This document shows positions 10,291 through 22,800 of a stretch of DNA of 64,000 bases, piece after piece. The translations under genes and the position numbers were made by a program. The notes under the pieces were generated by a model that saw nothing but the letters and a program-made list of their open reading frames with translations, made no database searches and had not been told where the DNA came from. The stretch spans positions 1 to 64,000 of the forward strand of contig MCGO01000213.1 of the NCBI GenBank assembly GCA_002104985.1. Direction: 5' to 3'. Within the stretch, counting starts at the first letter, position 1. Each line of letters starts with the position of its first letter. The DNA is from Rhizoclosmatium globosum (lineage: Eukaryota > Chytridiomycota > Chytridiomycetes > Chytridiales > Chytriomycetaceae).

Positions 10291-11887
10291 AATAAATTTA
10301 AATTATTAAATTGCTTACAGTATAGACTTAAATGGTTTAATGTTAAGTATAGCTGGATAAGTGTTATATACATATTGTCAATGTTAAGTATAGTTGGGTT
10401 ACCAATAATATAGACTTTATTTGTATAGAATAATCAATCAACCTAATAGAGTAATGTTACGCGTATATCTCATAATATGCCAAGATAGTATAAGATTAAA
10501 TGTATCGTGATAGTATAAAATTATCTAATTTATTAGACTAATATTATAATATTTAATGTATGGAGATATAAGAATATATAATAATTTTATATAAAAGTAT
10601 ATAAATTTTATTTAAAGTGTATAATAGCTTAAATTTAGTATAAATTGTAGAGTTAATATTAGCTTAAATACCTACATTTATATTCGTGTTATTAAACAGT
10701 CGTAGACTGATAAGAAACTAGTATAGGCCCAGTCGGTATAAGCCTCCCTCTTAATTACTCACATACATTTTATAATTTAAGAGATCACAGTCATAGACTG
10801 TTTGAGAGATTATACTTTAAAATCAAATATCTTAAGATATTTTTTATAATAAAATAAAATAAGATAGTATAAGTTTTATAGGATCTGATAACATATTACA
10901 CATAAATTACTTAATTGCGAGCAATTAGTTCTACTTAATTTAAGTTATAGGTAAATCATTTGTTAAAAATAAATCAGTTAAAATAAATCAATTCTATTGT
11001 TATTTGGCATAATCTCTTTAATAAAGTCTATTGTTATTTAGCATAATCTCTTTAATAAAGTCTATACAACTTGGCATAATCTCTTTAATAAAGTATATAC
11101 AACTGGAAATTAACCTTGCGTCATATTTACTATGGTTATTAAACTATTGTGTGCTCATATAAATAAGGCTCACTACGTAGCCGTGTAATAGATTTTAAGT
11201 TATTAAATATATTAGGTTACAAACAACCTGTACTAATCAGCCTTGGGCTCACTACATAATAGTGTATTTACCTTGGGCTCACTACATAATAGTATATTTT
11301 CCTAGTGTGTTGCAAGTGCCAATAATACAATAATCATTTGGTATACTTTTAACAATGTAATAAAGTTACATAATTTAATAAACTTAAGGTAAATTCTCAC
11401 AGTAAATTTAAAACTATATTTATTTTATGTAGTAGGTTTAAGACTATTTTATATAGGTTAAAGACTATATATATATTATAGTAAATTTAAACAAATATCT
11501 TAAGATATTTTTAGGGTAAATAAATTTATATACAAAGGAAATTAAATGGTAAATTATTATATTTAAATTTTATCAATATATGTTTATATATTTAAATCTT
11601 TTATTACAGGTAGGAATAATTTAGTTGCTTGTCATTTGTTATTCTTAATAATATCAGGCCCTCTTTTATTAAGTACGGTACAACTTAATACTATTTGTAT
11701 GATTTACTTATAATTTATTACAGTATTAAGCTTAATTGTATACTGTTGATTATATTTATTGCACATTATTTACTATAACCGTATTATTCATTGTATAATT
11801 TTAACCGCATTAATTACTTTAACCGTATATCCTATTATTTATACATATTATCATTAGACATCTCGGTCAGTCTACGACTGTTTTACT

Positions 11888-11903
11888 GGAGGCTAACTCC
11901 GAC
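11888..11903. repeat. GGAG/CTCC hairpin family (GGAGGTTAACTCCGAC type)
   Basis: Copies are GGAGGCTAACTCCGAC at 11888, GGAGGTTTACTCCGAC at 14018 and, on the other strand, GTCGGAGTTAACCTCC at 43513 and 54086. Variants are at 45159 (GTCGGAATTAACCTTCTG) and about 33094 (GTTGGAATTAACCTCCAAC). The 33094 variant rebuilds a longer stem, GTTGGA/TCCAAC. A weaker relative is near 2674. Confidence 0.8.
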
Positions 11904-14900
11904 TAGGTATATTACTTATTTTTACTACACTTAAAATTAATCTAACTTTACTAAAATTAAATAAGCCTTACAAAATAGCTTAAATAGATTAATTTAGATA
12001 GCTTAAATAACTTTATTTAATAAATTTAAATAATTCAATTTATGTCACGTACAAGGAGAGTCAAGAATAAGCAGGTATTATTTTAGCTTAGTCAACATTT
12101 ATAATTAGAGCTTTGAACCTATTCTACAATTATAAATTTAATTTAACTAACTTAATTAATGTAACATCCTACATTAAGTTTAATATAACCTGTTACATCC
12201 TACATTTAGTTTAATATAACCTGTCACGTTAATATATTAACCTACTACATTTATTCAAGATTATATTAATTTGATTAAGGAGGCTTACAGCTGACTGAAG
12301 TAATATGAGGGTAGGAATATAATATAAATTGTATACAAATTCCAACTACTATTATTAAATTAGTAAAGTTTATTAATTTATTTAGACTAATGTTATATTT
12401 TAATTAAGTATAGATTCTATAGCAATTGTTAATTCTTTTAAGCATAAATTATCTTATGAGTTTGTTATGCCATGAATTAAATAATTAGTTTGAGAAAGAA
12501 TTAGTAATAATTACATTATGTTTTAATTACTAATAGCTTGTTATATATTATATTTTAATTATTAATAGCTTGTTATATATTATATATATACCTTAGTATA
12601 TTAAGATACCCTCGTTTATATAAATACACTTATTTGTAAATTAAATACTTTATGCCAAATAATAAACAAATCATGTTACTTAAATAATAATAATAATACA
12701 AAAAGGCTTAATTTCTATATTAATCTAGTTACTCAAACATTTTCATGTTTTTTAATCTAATTACTTATATTAACATATTTAGCATGGATTTATTTAATAT
12801 TTTATTTATATTTAGTATCCAATATTATATAATTTTATTTTTAATTAAGTTAAATTAGTTAAGTTAAGTTAAATTTTAATTGAGGTATAATTTAATTAGT
12901 AAGTTATTAAATTTTAATTGAGGTATAATTTAATTAGTAAGTTATTAAACTTTATTGGGTATAATTTAATTGGTAAGTTATTAAACTTTATTGGGGTTAT
13001 AGATCAGTCGTTAGACTGTTCAGCTAGTAATTTCACTATTTATAGATTAAGCTATTGTTATTAAACTAAACTTATATTTAAATTATTTAAATTATTTATA
13101 AATTATAATTGTTTAACACTATTTAATTGCAAATTGATAAAATATAAGCTATACTAAAAATATCTTAAGATATTTGTTTATTTTTATATTATTATGCTCT
13201 TACCTACATAATTACATATTTACCAACATAATTATATACTTTTATGCATAATTACATATTTTATGGCTATAATAACCTATCTGGGTATGTTTAATTACCT
13301 TATTAAATTTTACTATAGTGTTAAATTATTACTTATTAAATTATTGTGAGTGTTATTTATTGCTTATTAAATTATTGTGAGTGTTATTTATTGCTTATTA
13401 AAGCACAGTCTACGACTGAAGTAGTTATTTACTTTCATATAAATAGACCAATTGATAAAATTAATATTCAAACTAGCTTAATTTATTACTATTATTAATA
13501 TTTTAATAAAAGGTTAACTTATACATGATTCATTAATTAAATAGCTTTGTCACTTTATTAACCATTTAACTTTGTAATTATTTAATAAAATAGCTTATAA
13601 TTGTTATCTATATTATTTACATACTAATCATTATTTAATATTTGTTTATTTACATAAGAATATTTAATACCTATTTATTTACTTATAAATATATTATTCC
13701 TTTTAACTGTTGTATAATATGTTATGTTTACTAACTTATGTTTATCAACTATGACAAGTTTTCTATATGACATAACATTTACTTAAATCTCATTTTTATA
13801 ACTTGTGCTTATTTACTTAAATCTCATTTTATAACTTGTGCTTATTTACTTTTGTGCTTTAACCACTAATAGTTTATCCACAACTTATACATATTACATT
13901 GTGTCCTAAGTTTTACAATTATGTTTACAATATAATTTGACTTGGTAAATTAAATTAACCATGATTTAATTTAATTAATTTCATCTTAAAACTTAATGAA
14001 TTTAATTATATTTACAAGGAGGTTTACTCCGACTAAGTTTATATTATAAACTAATTAATTATTAATTTAGTTAAATTTAGTTTCACGTATTTTATAATTA
14101 TATTTGTATAGCAATTTCTAATGTTATTATTTATTTATTATTATTTATGTACATTAATTTACACAATTTAAACCAATTTTAATTAGCATAATATCTCAAA
14201 TTAGCATAATATCTCAAATTAGCATAATATGTAAATAAACCTATTTAAACATAAAATGTTAACTGAAGTAAACAAATATTAATCATAATTAACTAATATT
14301 ACTTATTATAAATTAATAGATTTATCAACAATTATAATTATAATTATAATTTCAACTAATAATATACTTATCAACTAATATATAATAATAATCTAAATTA
14401 TTATAAATAGTATATAAATAATACTTCTTTTGATTAATAACTATACCTACATATTATTAATATATACTTATATAACTCCACTTAAATTATTCTTACACTG
14501 ATTTTATATATAAACTAATATTGTCTAACTATTACTTATACTATATTTGTAATACATAATATAATATACTTCAGATAATGAACTATTTAACTAAATACAT
14601 AATATAATATACTTCCGATAATAAACAAATTAGTTTAATTTATATATGAATTATACTACGACTAATTTAAATCTAATTAACTTTAATACTATAAACCAAT
14701 TATTTGATTAATTGATACGACATAATACTAATAATACTATATATTAACTTAGTTAGCAATACTTAATAAATAATATATATGTTTATTAATATTTATAACT
14801 ATAACTTTATTTTATATAATAGTAACAGATCAGTTACTTTTACTTAATAAATATTTTAATAAAATACTTATACTTAATAAAATACTTATACTTAATAAAT

Positions 14901-15282
14901 AATTGTACTAATCTTATTAATCTTCTCATATTAACTTAATTCAGTCGTAGACTGAACTTATCTTAATTAACTTGTACTTAAAACTATACGTATATTTATC
15001 TCCTTATACTAAGTTAATATTATTTATAAACTAGTTTAATATTGATTATAAACTACTGTTTAATATAATTTATTATACTTATAAAATAGAATAAAAGCTT
15101 TGATAAATAATTCATAATTATATAAAGAATAATACCAATAATATATAGTATAAATACTATTACTATATATAAAATATGCTAAGTTTATTAAGCCTATAAA
15201 ATATACTAAGTTTATTAAGCCTATAAAATATACTAAGTTTATTAAATATACTAAGTTTATTAAAATATACTAAGTTTATTTA

Positions 15283-15299
15283 AAATCAAAAGAGAATCA
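15283..15299 (-). promoter_or_regulatory. Conserved stop-codon and 3' motif of nad4L
   Basis: The 17 bases TGATTCTCTTTTGATTT, beginning with the nad4L stop codon, also occur exactly at the end of cox2 (57020-57036). Identity across a stop codon and the following 14 untranslated bases in unrelated genes points to an mRNA 3'-end processing or stability signal, comparable in role to the yeast mitochondrial dodecamer. The function is inferred. Confidence 0.55.
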
Positions 15300-15578
15300 T
15301 TTCAAGACAAGTGTACCTCTAATTGGGTAATAAGAAACCAGCAATGCCAAAGCAATAGCAGATTCTGCACCAGCAAGAGGCAATAGATACAAAGTTAGTG
15401 TAGAACCAACTAGGTCATCCAAATGGAAAGATAGACTTACTAGTAGAATACCAATAGACAAAAGGATCAATTCTAGAGCAATTACTAGAGTAATCAAATC
15501 TTTACCACGGTTAAAGATGAATGCAAGGATTGCAACTGTAACCAAGATAAAAGCAAGATTAATACTAAAGGCAATCAT
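15297..15578 (-). CDS. nad4L: NADH dehydrogenase subunit 4L
   Basis: This gene encodes a small membrane subunit of complex I that lies in the proton-pumping arm. The 93-residue protein has three hydrophobic segments and the family signature around ITLVIALELILLSIGILLVS, followed by AGAESAIALALLVSYYPIRGT, including the membrane glutamates. The length is typical. The stop is UGA and belongs to a 17-nt block shared with cox2. The gene follows nad6 on the same strand after 80 bases. A TTGATTCG-type leader motif begins 33 bases before the start codon. In many fungi nad4L adjoins nad5; here nad6 lies between them. Confidence 0.97.
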   Translation of the reverse strand: MIAFSINLAFILVTVAILAFIFNRGKDLITLVIALELILLSIGILLVSLSFHLDDLVGSTLTLYLLPLAGAESAIALALLVSYYPIRGTLVLK

Positions 15579-15596
15579 AAATATGTGTAAAATTTA

Positions 15597-15611
15597 AGTC
15601 TAACGAATCAA
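15597..15611 (-). promoter_or_regulatory. Leader motif TTGATTCGTTAGACT of nad4L
   Basis: The motif starts 33 bases upstream of the nad4L ATG. Near-identical 15-mers stand 33 bases before cox2 and 34 bases before nad6. The constant spacing suggests a transcript-processing or translation-activator site. Confidence 0.6.
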
Positions 15612-15658
15612 GCAAAGGTAATCCTAAGTTAAAAGGAATAACATAATTTATAAAAATA

Positions 15659-16174
15659 TTAGATACTTGTAAGTGGAATAATACCAATCAAAGTAACCCA
15701 TAGTGCCAATCCAATTAGAACCAAAGAAACAGGATAAGCAAGGTAAATCATAAAACCAAGAGTATAAACATCGGAGAAGGCAATATAGGATGTAGCCCAA
15801 GAAGGATAGAAGTAAGCAACTAGACCAGAGTCCAATCCAGTCATAGAGTTGAATACTAGGAAACCCAATGCTAGAGAAGCAATACCTAGTACCATAATAG
15901 GGAATACATAGGAATTAGTTTTAGGAGTAGAAAAGTCCACATGAACTGGGACCATCATAATAACAAATAGGAAAAGGATAGCAATAGCACCGACATAAAC
16001 AATAATGTATGTCAAGCCGATAAAGTAAAAGTCCATGATAGTGTACATGAAGGAACCTGCCAAGTAAACTACAATTAGCATAACTAGTCTGTTAACAGGA
16101 TTAAGCGCACTTACAACAAACATACATGCAAACAATGCAATAAGTCCCATGGCTTGCCAAATGAAAGAAATCAT
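15659..16174 (-). CDS. nad6: NADH dehydrogenase subunit 6
   Basis: This gene encodes a membrane subunit of complex I. The 171-residue product has five hydrophobic segments. The conserved third-helix region reads LTYIIVYVGAIAILFLFVIMM, which contains the pi-bulge segment typical of ND6. The ATG start is supported by the leader motif 34 bases upstream. The stop is TAA. The gene lies between nad5 and nad4L in a three-gene minus-strand cluster with spacers of 136 and 80 bases, which suggests one transcription unit. Confidence 0.96.
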   Translation of the reverse strand: MISFIWQAMGLIALFACMFVVSALNPVNRLVMLIVVYLAGSFMYTIMDFYFIGLTYIIVYVGAIAILFLFVIMMVPVHVDFSTPKTNSYVFPIMVLGIASLALGFLVFNSMTGLDSGLVAYFYPSWATSYIAFSDVYTLGFMIYLAYPVSLVLIGLALWVTLIGIIPLTSI

Positions 16175-16193
16175 AATTAAAGTATTTAATAGT

Positions 16194-16208
16194 AATCTAG
16201 CGAATCAA
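16194..16208 (-). promoter_or_regulatory. Leader motif TTGATTCGCTAGATT of nad6
   Basis: The motif begins 34 bases before the nad6 ATG and matches the cox2 and nad4L leader motifs at 11-13 of 15 positions. The 60 bases beyond it, toward nad5, show no further match. Confidence 0.58.
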
Positions 16209-16310
16209 TTAAGTTTATATTGGAAACATGGAGTAAACCAAGAGTAAACTTGTTAAACTTGAATAAAGGTAGTATCTAGGGTCGAGAGTAGGTAGAATAG
16301 CACTACCAAA

Positions 16311-19300
16311 TTAGAAAATTAGAATGTAAACAAATGGAATGAATACAAGTGTTGCAACAATAATGAAAGCGTAATGTAGTACAAATCCTGTAGAGAATTG
16401 TTCTACAATGAAGGATAGAGATGTAAACAATTGTTTCAAACCTAGAGGACCACATTTTTCAAGTAGGCCTTTATCAATACTTCTGTAGATAATAACAGAT
16501 AGTTTTAGAGTTCTTTGAATAATAAAGTGGTTAAGAATATTAAAGTGGCTCAAAATACCTGTGTACATTGCCAAATAGAAATATTGGTTAGAACCAGAAT
16601 CTTTCATAGCAGCAGACAAGGATAGTGGCATAGAAGAAGTTGTTGCAGAAGTAGATGGTTTAGCATTACTTGGGAATAGAGTAAACAATAGCAATAGTGT
16701 CAATGGTGGTAGATATTCTAGCAAGTAACCAGAAGATGCAGACAAAGATGCATCCAACAAAGCCAAGTGGTTTGGATGAATAAATAGCACTTGTTGATAG
16801 AATGTGTTACCTAGACCTAGGAATAGATCATGTGTCAAATAACCAAAGAAGACAGAACCAACTGCCAATACTAGTAGAGGAATTGTCATCAGAGAAGATG
16901 GTTCATGAATCAATGGGGAAATAATTCTTGGATAATTTGGTTTAGAAATAAATGCCAAGATTAGTAGTCTAGCAGAATAAGTTGCAGATAGTACTGCAGC
17001 AACCAATGCCAAAATATATGCCATTGCACTTGTAGAGTTTCTTGGAACCAAGATAAGTTCCAATAGGAAATCTTTACTATAGAAACCTGTCATAAATGGG
17101 AATGCCATCAAAGACAAACTAGCCAACAACATAACTGCATATGTACGAGGTAGCAATAGAATCAAACCACCCATTTTTCTTAGATCTTGAATATCACCAA
17201 TTGCATGAATTACACTACCAGCAGATAGGAACAACAAAGCTTTAAAGAAAGCGTGGTTAATAAGATGGAATAGCGCAATGTTATGTTGAGAAATACCAAT
17301 ACATACTACCATATAACCCAATTGACTTGTTGTAGAGAATGCAATTACTCTTTTCATATCATTTTCTAGTAGACCTCCAGCTGCACCTAGCAAAGCAGAG
17401 AAACCACCCAACAATGCAATGATCATCAGACCTGTAGAAGAATATTCAATCAATGGACTGTGACGCATTAGTAGATAAACACCAGCTGTTACCATTGTAG
17501 CTGCATGCAACAAAGCAGAAACAGGTGTAGGACCTTCCATAGCCGCAGTTAGCCAAGTAGATAGACCCATTTGACCAGATTTAGCTGTAGCACCAATTAC
17601 CAAGAAAATAATAAAAATTGTTAGTAGATCACCATTAATATAAGATGCCATAGAGAAGATAGTTGCAAAACTTAGGTCACCAAAAATAGCAATACCTAGC
17701 AATAGACCTAGAGCCAAACCAGTATCACCTACTCTGTTAATCAAAAATGCTTTTAGAGCAGCAAAATTAGCAGCAAGACGAGTGAACCAGAAATTTACCA
17801 AAAGGTAACTGACCAAACCGACTCCTTCCCAACCTACAAATAGAACTAGTAGGTTTTCACCTGCAACCAATAGTAGCATTGCAAAGGAGAACAAAGATAG
17901 ATAAGAGAAGAATCTACTTTTATGTGGATCCTCGAGTAAAGGCCGATTAAATTAAATTAAGGGTTAAATTATGTAAATAGATAAGGGTAAAATTATGTAA
18001 ATAAATAATAAGAGTAAAATAATGCAAATAAATAAATAATGCAAATAAACAAATAATGCAAATAAATAAATAGTATTAAATTATAATACTTATATAAATA
18101 CTTAAATTTAATCAAGGTTTAATCGACCTTTTAAACAATATAATAAATATTAGATTAAATATTAAACTAACAATAAATATTAAACTAACTAAATAATAAA
18201 CTAACAATAAATAATAAACTAACAATAAAAAGCTTTTAATAATATATTAAATTTACAATTAAATATTAAACTGACAATTAAATATTTAACTTTTAATAAA
18301 TAAACTAAGTATGATAAGTATATAACAATAAGTAAAGATAAACATAATTTAATATGTATAACTAATATTTACATTAAATGTAAAATCTAACGTAAATACA
18401 AATCTAATGTAAATACAAATTTAATGCAAATACATATTTAGTTTAAATACGAGTGTAGTTTAGTGTAGTGTTTTATAGTATGTAGTTTAATTGAGTGTAG
18501 TATAATTTAATTTAGTATAGTGTAGTTTAATTTAGTTTTAGTTTAGTTTAATTTAGTATAGTTTAGTGTAATTTAAATTCACAATACAAATAATTTAAAT
18601 ATTTTATAAACCACTTACATAGAATTAATAATTATAGTAAAATAAAGTTTAATTTATATAGCAACTAGCTTAATAATAAGTAATGAATATACCCATATTC
18701 ATTAAGCTTAAATTATATAATTTAATAACGTTTTAATTTAGTATATCAACAAATATTATACATCAAATGTTATATAAACTTTATACACCAATTACAATTA
18801 TAACGCAATTATTTTTACTGAGAAAATATATAACTTAAATATTTGCATGAATTGAGGTATTAGTGGTGTAATTAATATGTAAGGATAAACATAATCGTGA
18901 TAAGGCATAAGGTAACCGTGATAAAGCATAAGGTAATCGTTATATAATTAAAGCATCCCAAATTTTAGATAATGCTTTAAGTTATATTGATTATAATAAA
19001 AACACACTAAATCTATAGATTCAAATTAATATAAACTATAACTTAAATATCTCTATATTATAACTTAAATTACTCATAAAATATAAATAACAAATTAAAC
19101 AATTATAAAGAAATGTATAGACTTAAACTTTAATTTATCGTATTACAATAAACTTTAATATTTATTAAACTGTTTAGCCATTTTTCAATGGTTGATGGAC
19201 TTTATCTTTAGCATAACAAAAACACTTATGCACTTTATCTTTGGCATAAAATACTTTGTATAAATTAATGCTGACTCACGTAAAGTCTCTGAGGATCCCA

Positions 19301-19764
19301 ATAATTTAATATTCAAAATTTTTCATGAAAATGTTTGTTCTAATAAAATTGGTTTCCTGCTAATATTCCAATCTCCTGTGTTTCATATTTATATGTCAAG
19401 AGCTTTAGGAAGTCCCAGCATATAGTGAGTTTTAATGATGGCAATCCATTCTACCATCCATATAAGACAAAGAGTACAATTGTACCAAAGCACTAACGTA
19501 TAGTACAGGTAGCAACATAGATACTGTCAAACTGTCGAATACCAAAGACCATTCAACGTTCAAGTAACCAGATTGGAACCAGTGACCTAGATTAATGTAT
19601 ACTGGTGCTTCAGAAAGACCAGCTTCAAAGAAAGCAATAGTACCTAGAATTGCTGTAATGAAAATACAGATTGTACTTAGGATTGGACCCCAAACAACAC
19701 CGCATTTACGATTTACAGCCAACAAACCACCCAATAGGGGTAGAATTACAATACTCAAATACAT
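16311..19764 (-). CDS. nad5: NADH dehydrogenase subunit 5 (two exons)
   Basis: This gene encodes the largest antiporter-like membrane subunit of complex I. Exon 1 is 19764-19453 and exon 2 is 17930-16311, giving 643 residues. The junction reads SYMDG/DPHKSR, the expected family sequence. The P1 helix supports the 5' splice site: exon end GATGGT pairs with GCCATC in the intron, with the hallmark U-G pair at the break. The core shows WEGVGLVSYLLVNFW, AMEGPTPVSALLHAATMVTAGVYL and NHAFFKALLFLSAGSVIHA. The start MYLSIVILPLLGG matches fungal ND5; the frame is open further upstream to 19809, including an in-frame ATG at 19791, but that part is not family-like. The stop is TAA. The C-terminus ends with a hydrophobic anchor. 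Confidence 0.95.
17931..19452 (-). other. Group I intron in nad5, without an ORF
   Basis: The 1.52-kb intron has the group I core in order on the minus strand. The P element (CTATATGCTGGGACTTCC) is at about 19408-19425, the Q element (resembling GGA..ATTAGCAGGAAACC) at 19350-19376, and the R/S element (GGGATCCTCAGAGACTTTA) at 19281-19299. The intron ends in G before exon 2. A TCATGA-centred palindrome sits between Q and R, in the P6-side loop, at about 19319-19337. Most of the remaining sequence (17940-19260) is AT-rich filler with tandem duplications such as a TTTAGTGTAGTTTAAT-like unit at about 18450-18570. No homing endonuclease frame is seen. Confidence 0.88.
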
Positions 19765-19809
19765 AATTCGATTATTTAGTCCTTGTTTCATTTCAAAAGG
19801 GAGGGTCAA

Positions 19810-22800
19810 ACATATATGACGAATCCATTTTTACTAATCATTCACTGAAGGCTAAGTTGCATAGAGCAGACTAACATAAAATAGAGCATGCTAATATAAA
19901 ACAAAGCATAGTAACATAAATCAAGTAAATAAGTAAGTATACTAACAATTTATACGACTATTATAATACAACCTCTATAAATTAGAGGCAAATATTTAAT
20001 TATGTAAAATACAATAAATTAGAGGCAAATATTTAATTATGTAAATACAATAATATAACATAACTTATTAAGTATCTATTTAATAATAGGGGATGCTTAG
20101 AGAAAGCCCTAATGTTTAACCTAGGGTCTAATGATAACTGTATAAGTGTTATTGAAGATAAATATATGTATCTAAGTATTAATTTAATCTAATTATGCAT
20201 AAATTATGACATTACGAATTTATAGGTTATAAATTTGGTCTTTACGTGTAATATTTGATAAATATATTCTAATCATGAGATATTTATTTAATAAATGAAT
20301 AAATAAATAAATACTATTATAATTTTGTTAAGTTGTTTTTAAGTTAAGTTGTTTTTAAGTTAAGTTGTTTTTAAGTTGTTTATAATAGTAAAACTGTTTA
20401 TTTAAATAAACCAGGAATGCCAATTATTTTAAATTAGGTTAAAGAAATAATATTAAATTTATGTTATATTAAATATATGTTATATTAAAGTCTCCTTAGG
20501 TTATTTTAAGGTTTAAGCCATATAATTAAATATAAGATTTCACAATAGTAATTATTTATTAGGAATACATTAAAACAATTTAGACTATTTGCCTCACACG
20601 TAAGGTTTACTATGTATATAATGTAATCAGTTGCAAATGCTATATTTAAGTTGCTTTCCTATATTAATAGTCGAATATAATAAAGTTATATTTAATAAAC
20701 TAGTTTTTATAAATTAAATTAAGTTAGTTAGTTTATATACTATTCCTTATAATAATTAAACTATTACTATTACTTACACTAATTAAACTATTACTATTAC
20801 TAACACTAATACTATTATTTAAGCTCGCCATACAGATATTAAACTTATTTGAACTAGTTAAGCTTGGTTATATTTTACTCTAGTAAATAGACAGGTTAAA
20901 ATTACATAATTATTTTGGATAAATGTCTCTTTAGTTTATAGTAGACTAAACTAAGTTTTAATATATAGACTAAACTTAGTTTTAATATATAGTCTTACAT
21001 AATTTTATGTAATATATGTGTAGATCATATTGGGTATAACTTATAATATAATTTAACTATAAACATTTTCATGAAAATTTTCTTTTTACTAATATGATAT
21101 GTTTCAGTCATAGACTGTAACTTATTTTAACTATTGATTTAAGAAACTATATTTAATAAACTCTTATTTATACAAAATTTATTATATTTAATTTGTGCTA
21201 CGACCTTATAAATTAATTATTAGAGGATTTTGTATTATTAATTTAGTGTCTTGTAAATAAAATGTATCCAACTATAAAATGTATTATGTTATGGTAAATT
21301 TAAGGTTAACTTTATATTGTAACTTAAGTAAAATTTACTTCTATATTTGTACTTTAATATAAATAACTTTATATATTATATTAACTTTAATTATTAATAA
21401 CAATTTAAACCCATTTTCATTAAATATAATTTAAACCCATTTACATTACATATAATTTACAATTCATATTGAACTTCAGTCGTAAACTGTGCTACAATAT
21501 ATTTTATTCTTTTTTTATATTTATGCAACTGTATGTACACCTATTTTAGCTTATTTACAAACTTTATTATTTTAATGCACTCACATATAATGTACACAAG
21601 CTCTCTATTATGTAATTTTAACTATTTGTAAGTTGACCATAAATTAATACATTAAATTACTAATTTTATATAACTTATTACATAAATATTTAGAATTATA
21701 TATCCTTACCATATATTTATTAAATATCTTATATACCTTATACTTCATATAGGCGTATGTTATATATTGGTATATAAATAAGTTATATACTTATAATTAT
21801 ATAGAATTAAATAAACTGTAAAGGATTAAATATATAATAAATAATACTATTTTATTTAAATAATATATACATTTATTTACTTAGCTTAATTTAATTTAAT
21901 TTATTAGATAAACTTAACTCTATTTAATATATTAGATAAACTTAACTCTATTTAGATTAACTTATATTAAATTTACTTTTGTATAAGAATTACTATCTTA
22001 ATTTGTTAAACTTTATATTATATAACTTTCTTGTATATAATATATTATAATTTTATTTACATTTAATAAGTTTAATTTATTAAATCAACATAATGTATAA
22101 TGCAACCATAATCTATATACCAAAATAAGCTTACTTAAATATGCATAATGTTAAAATAGTATAATATAACCAACATTATCTTAATTATTATGTATAAAGC
22201 TTCATTATAAACCAACATTGTACAACCAATATGCTATAAACCTACATTAACTATTATGGTTTTATTTCTTAACTAAATATATTAATATATTTGCATAACT
22301 TATTTTATAGAATAGTTTAATTATACTTGTATATTTACAGGCTACATAAATATATAAGAGACTTAGGTTATATTGGTATATTGTAAATTTATATATTACA
22401 GAATTTATATTAAACTTTATAAGAAATAAATTTAAATTTATGTTTAAAAGCATTGCAATATTTATTTACATGAACTTACCTAATGTATAATATCGCATTT
22501 TACATGATATTACTTATCCTTGTAAAATAATTGCTGAAACAATACTTGTTTCAATAATAGTAAACAGACTTTATTCATATTTAATTAACTTATATCTTAT
22601 TATAAGTCAGTATAATATCTTATTATAAGTCAGTATTATATCTTATCATAAATTAATATAATACAATAATTTAACCAATATATTTATAAATAGCAATTTA
22701 CTGTATTATAGTTGTAGTTTACTGCATAATAGTAATATACTACTATAGTAACAATCCACCATAGTCCATAAATAAGTAATAACACTAATAAAGTTAATAT

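Larger units (their letters stand above)
10056..15282. other. 5.2-kb AT-rich spacer between rns and nad4L
   Basis: No gene is visible. Four tandem copies of a 28-30-nt unit containing AGGGTATAATATG lie at about 10183-10290. An inverted copy of the 33-bp dispersed repeat is at 10146-10169. Exact micro-hairpins are at 10697, 11868, 13406 and 14942, with variants at 10788 and 13005. The CTTAAG palindrome is at 10825, 11493 and 13158, and the GGAG/CTCC hairpin at 11888-11903 and 14018-14033. Further tandem duplications occur at about 10990-11095, 12845-12995, 13320-13400 and 15178-15280. Confidence 0.7.
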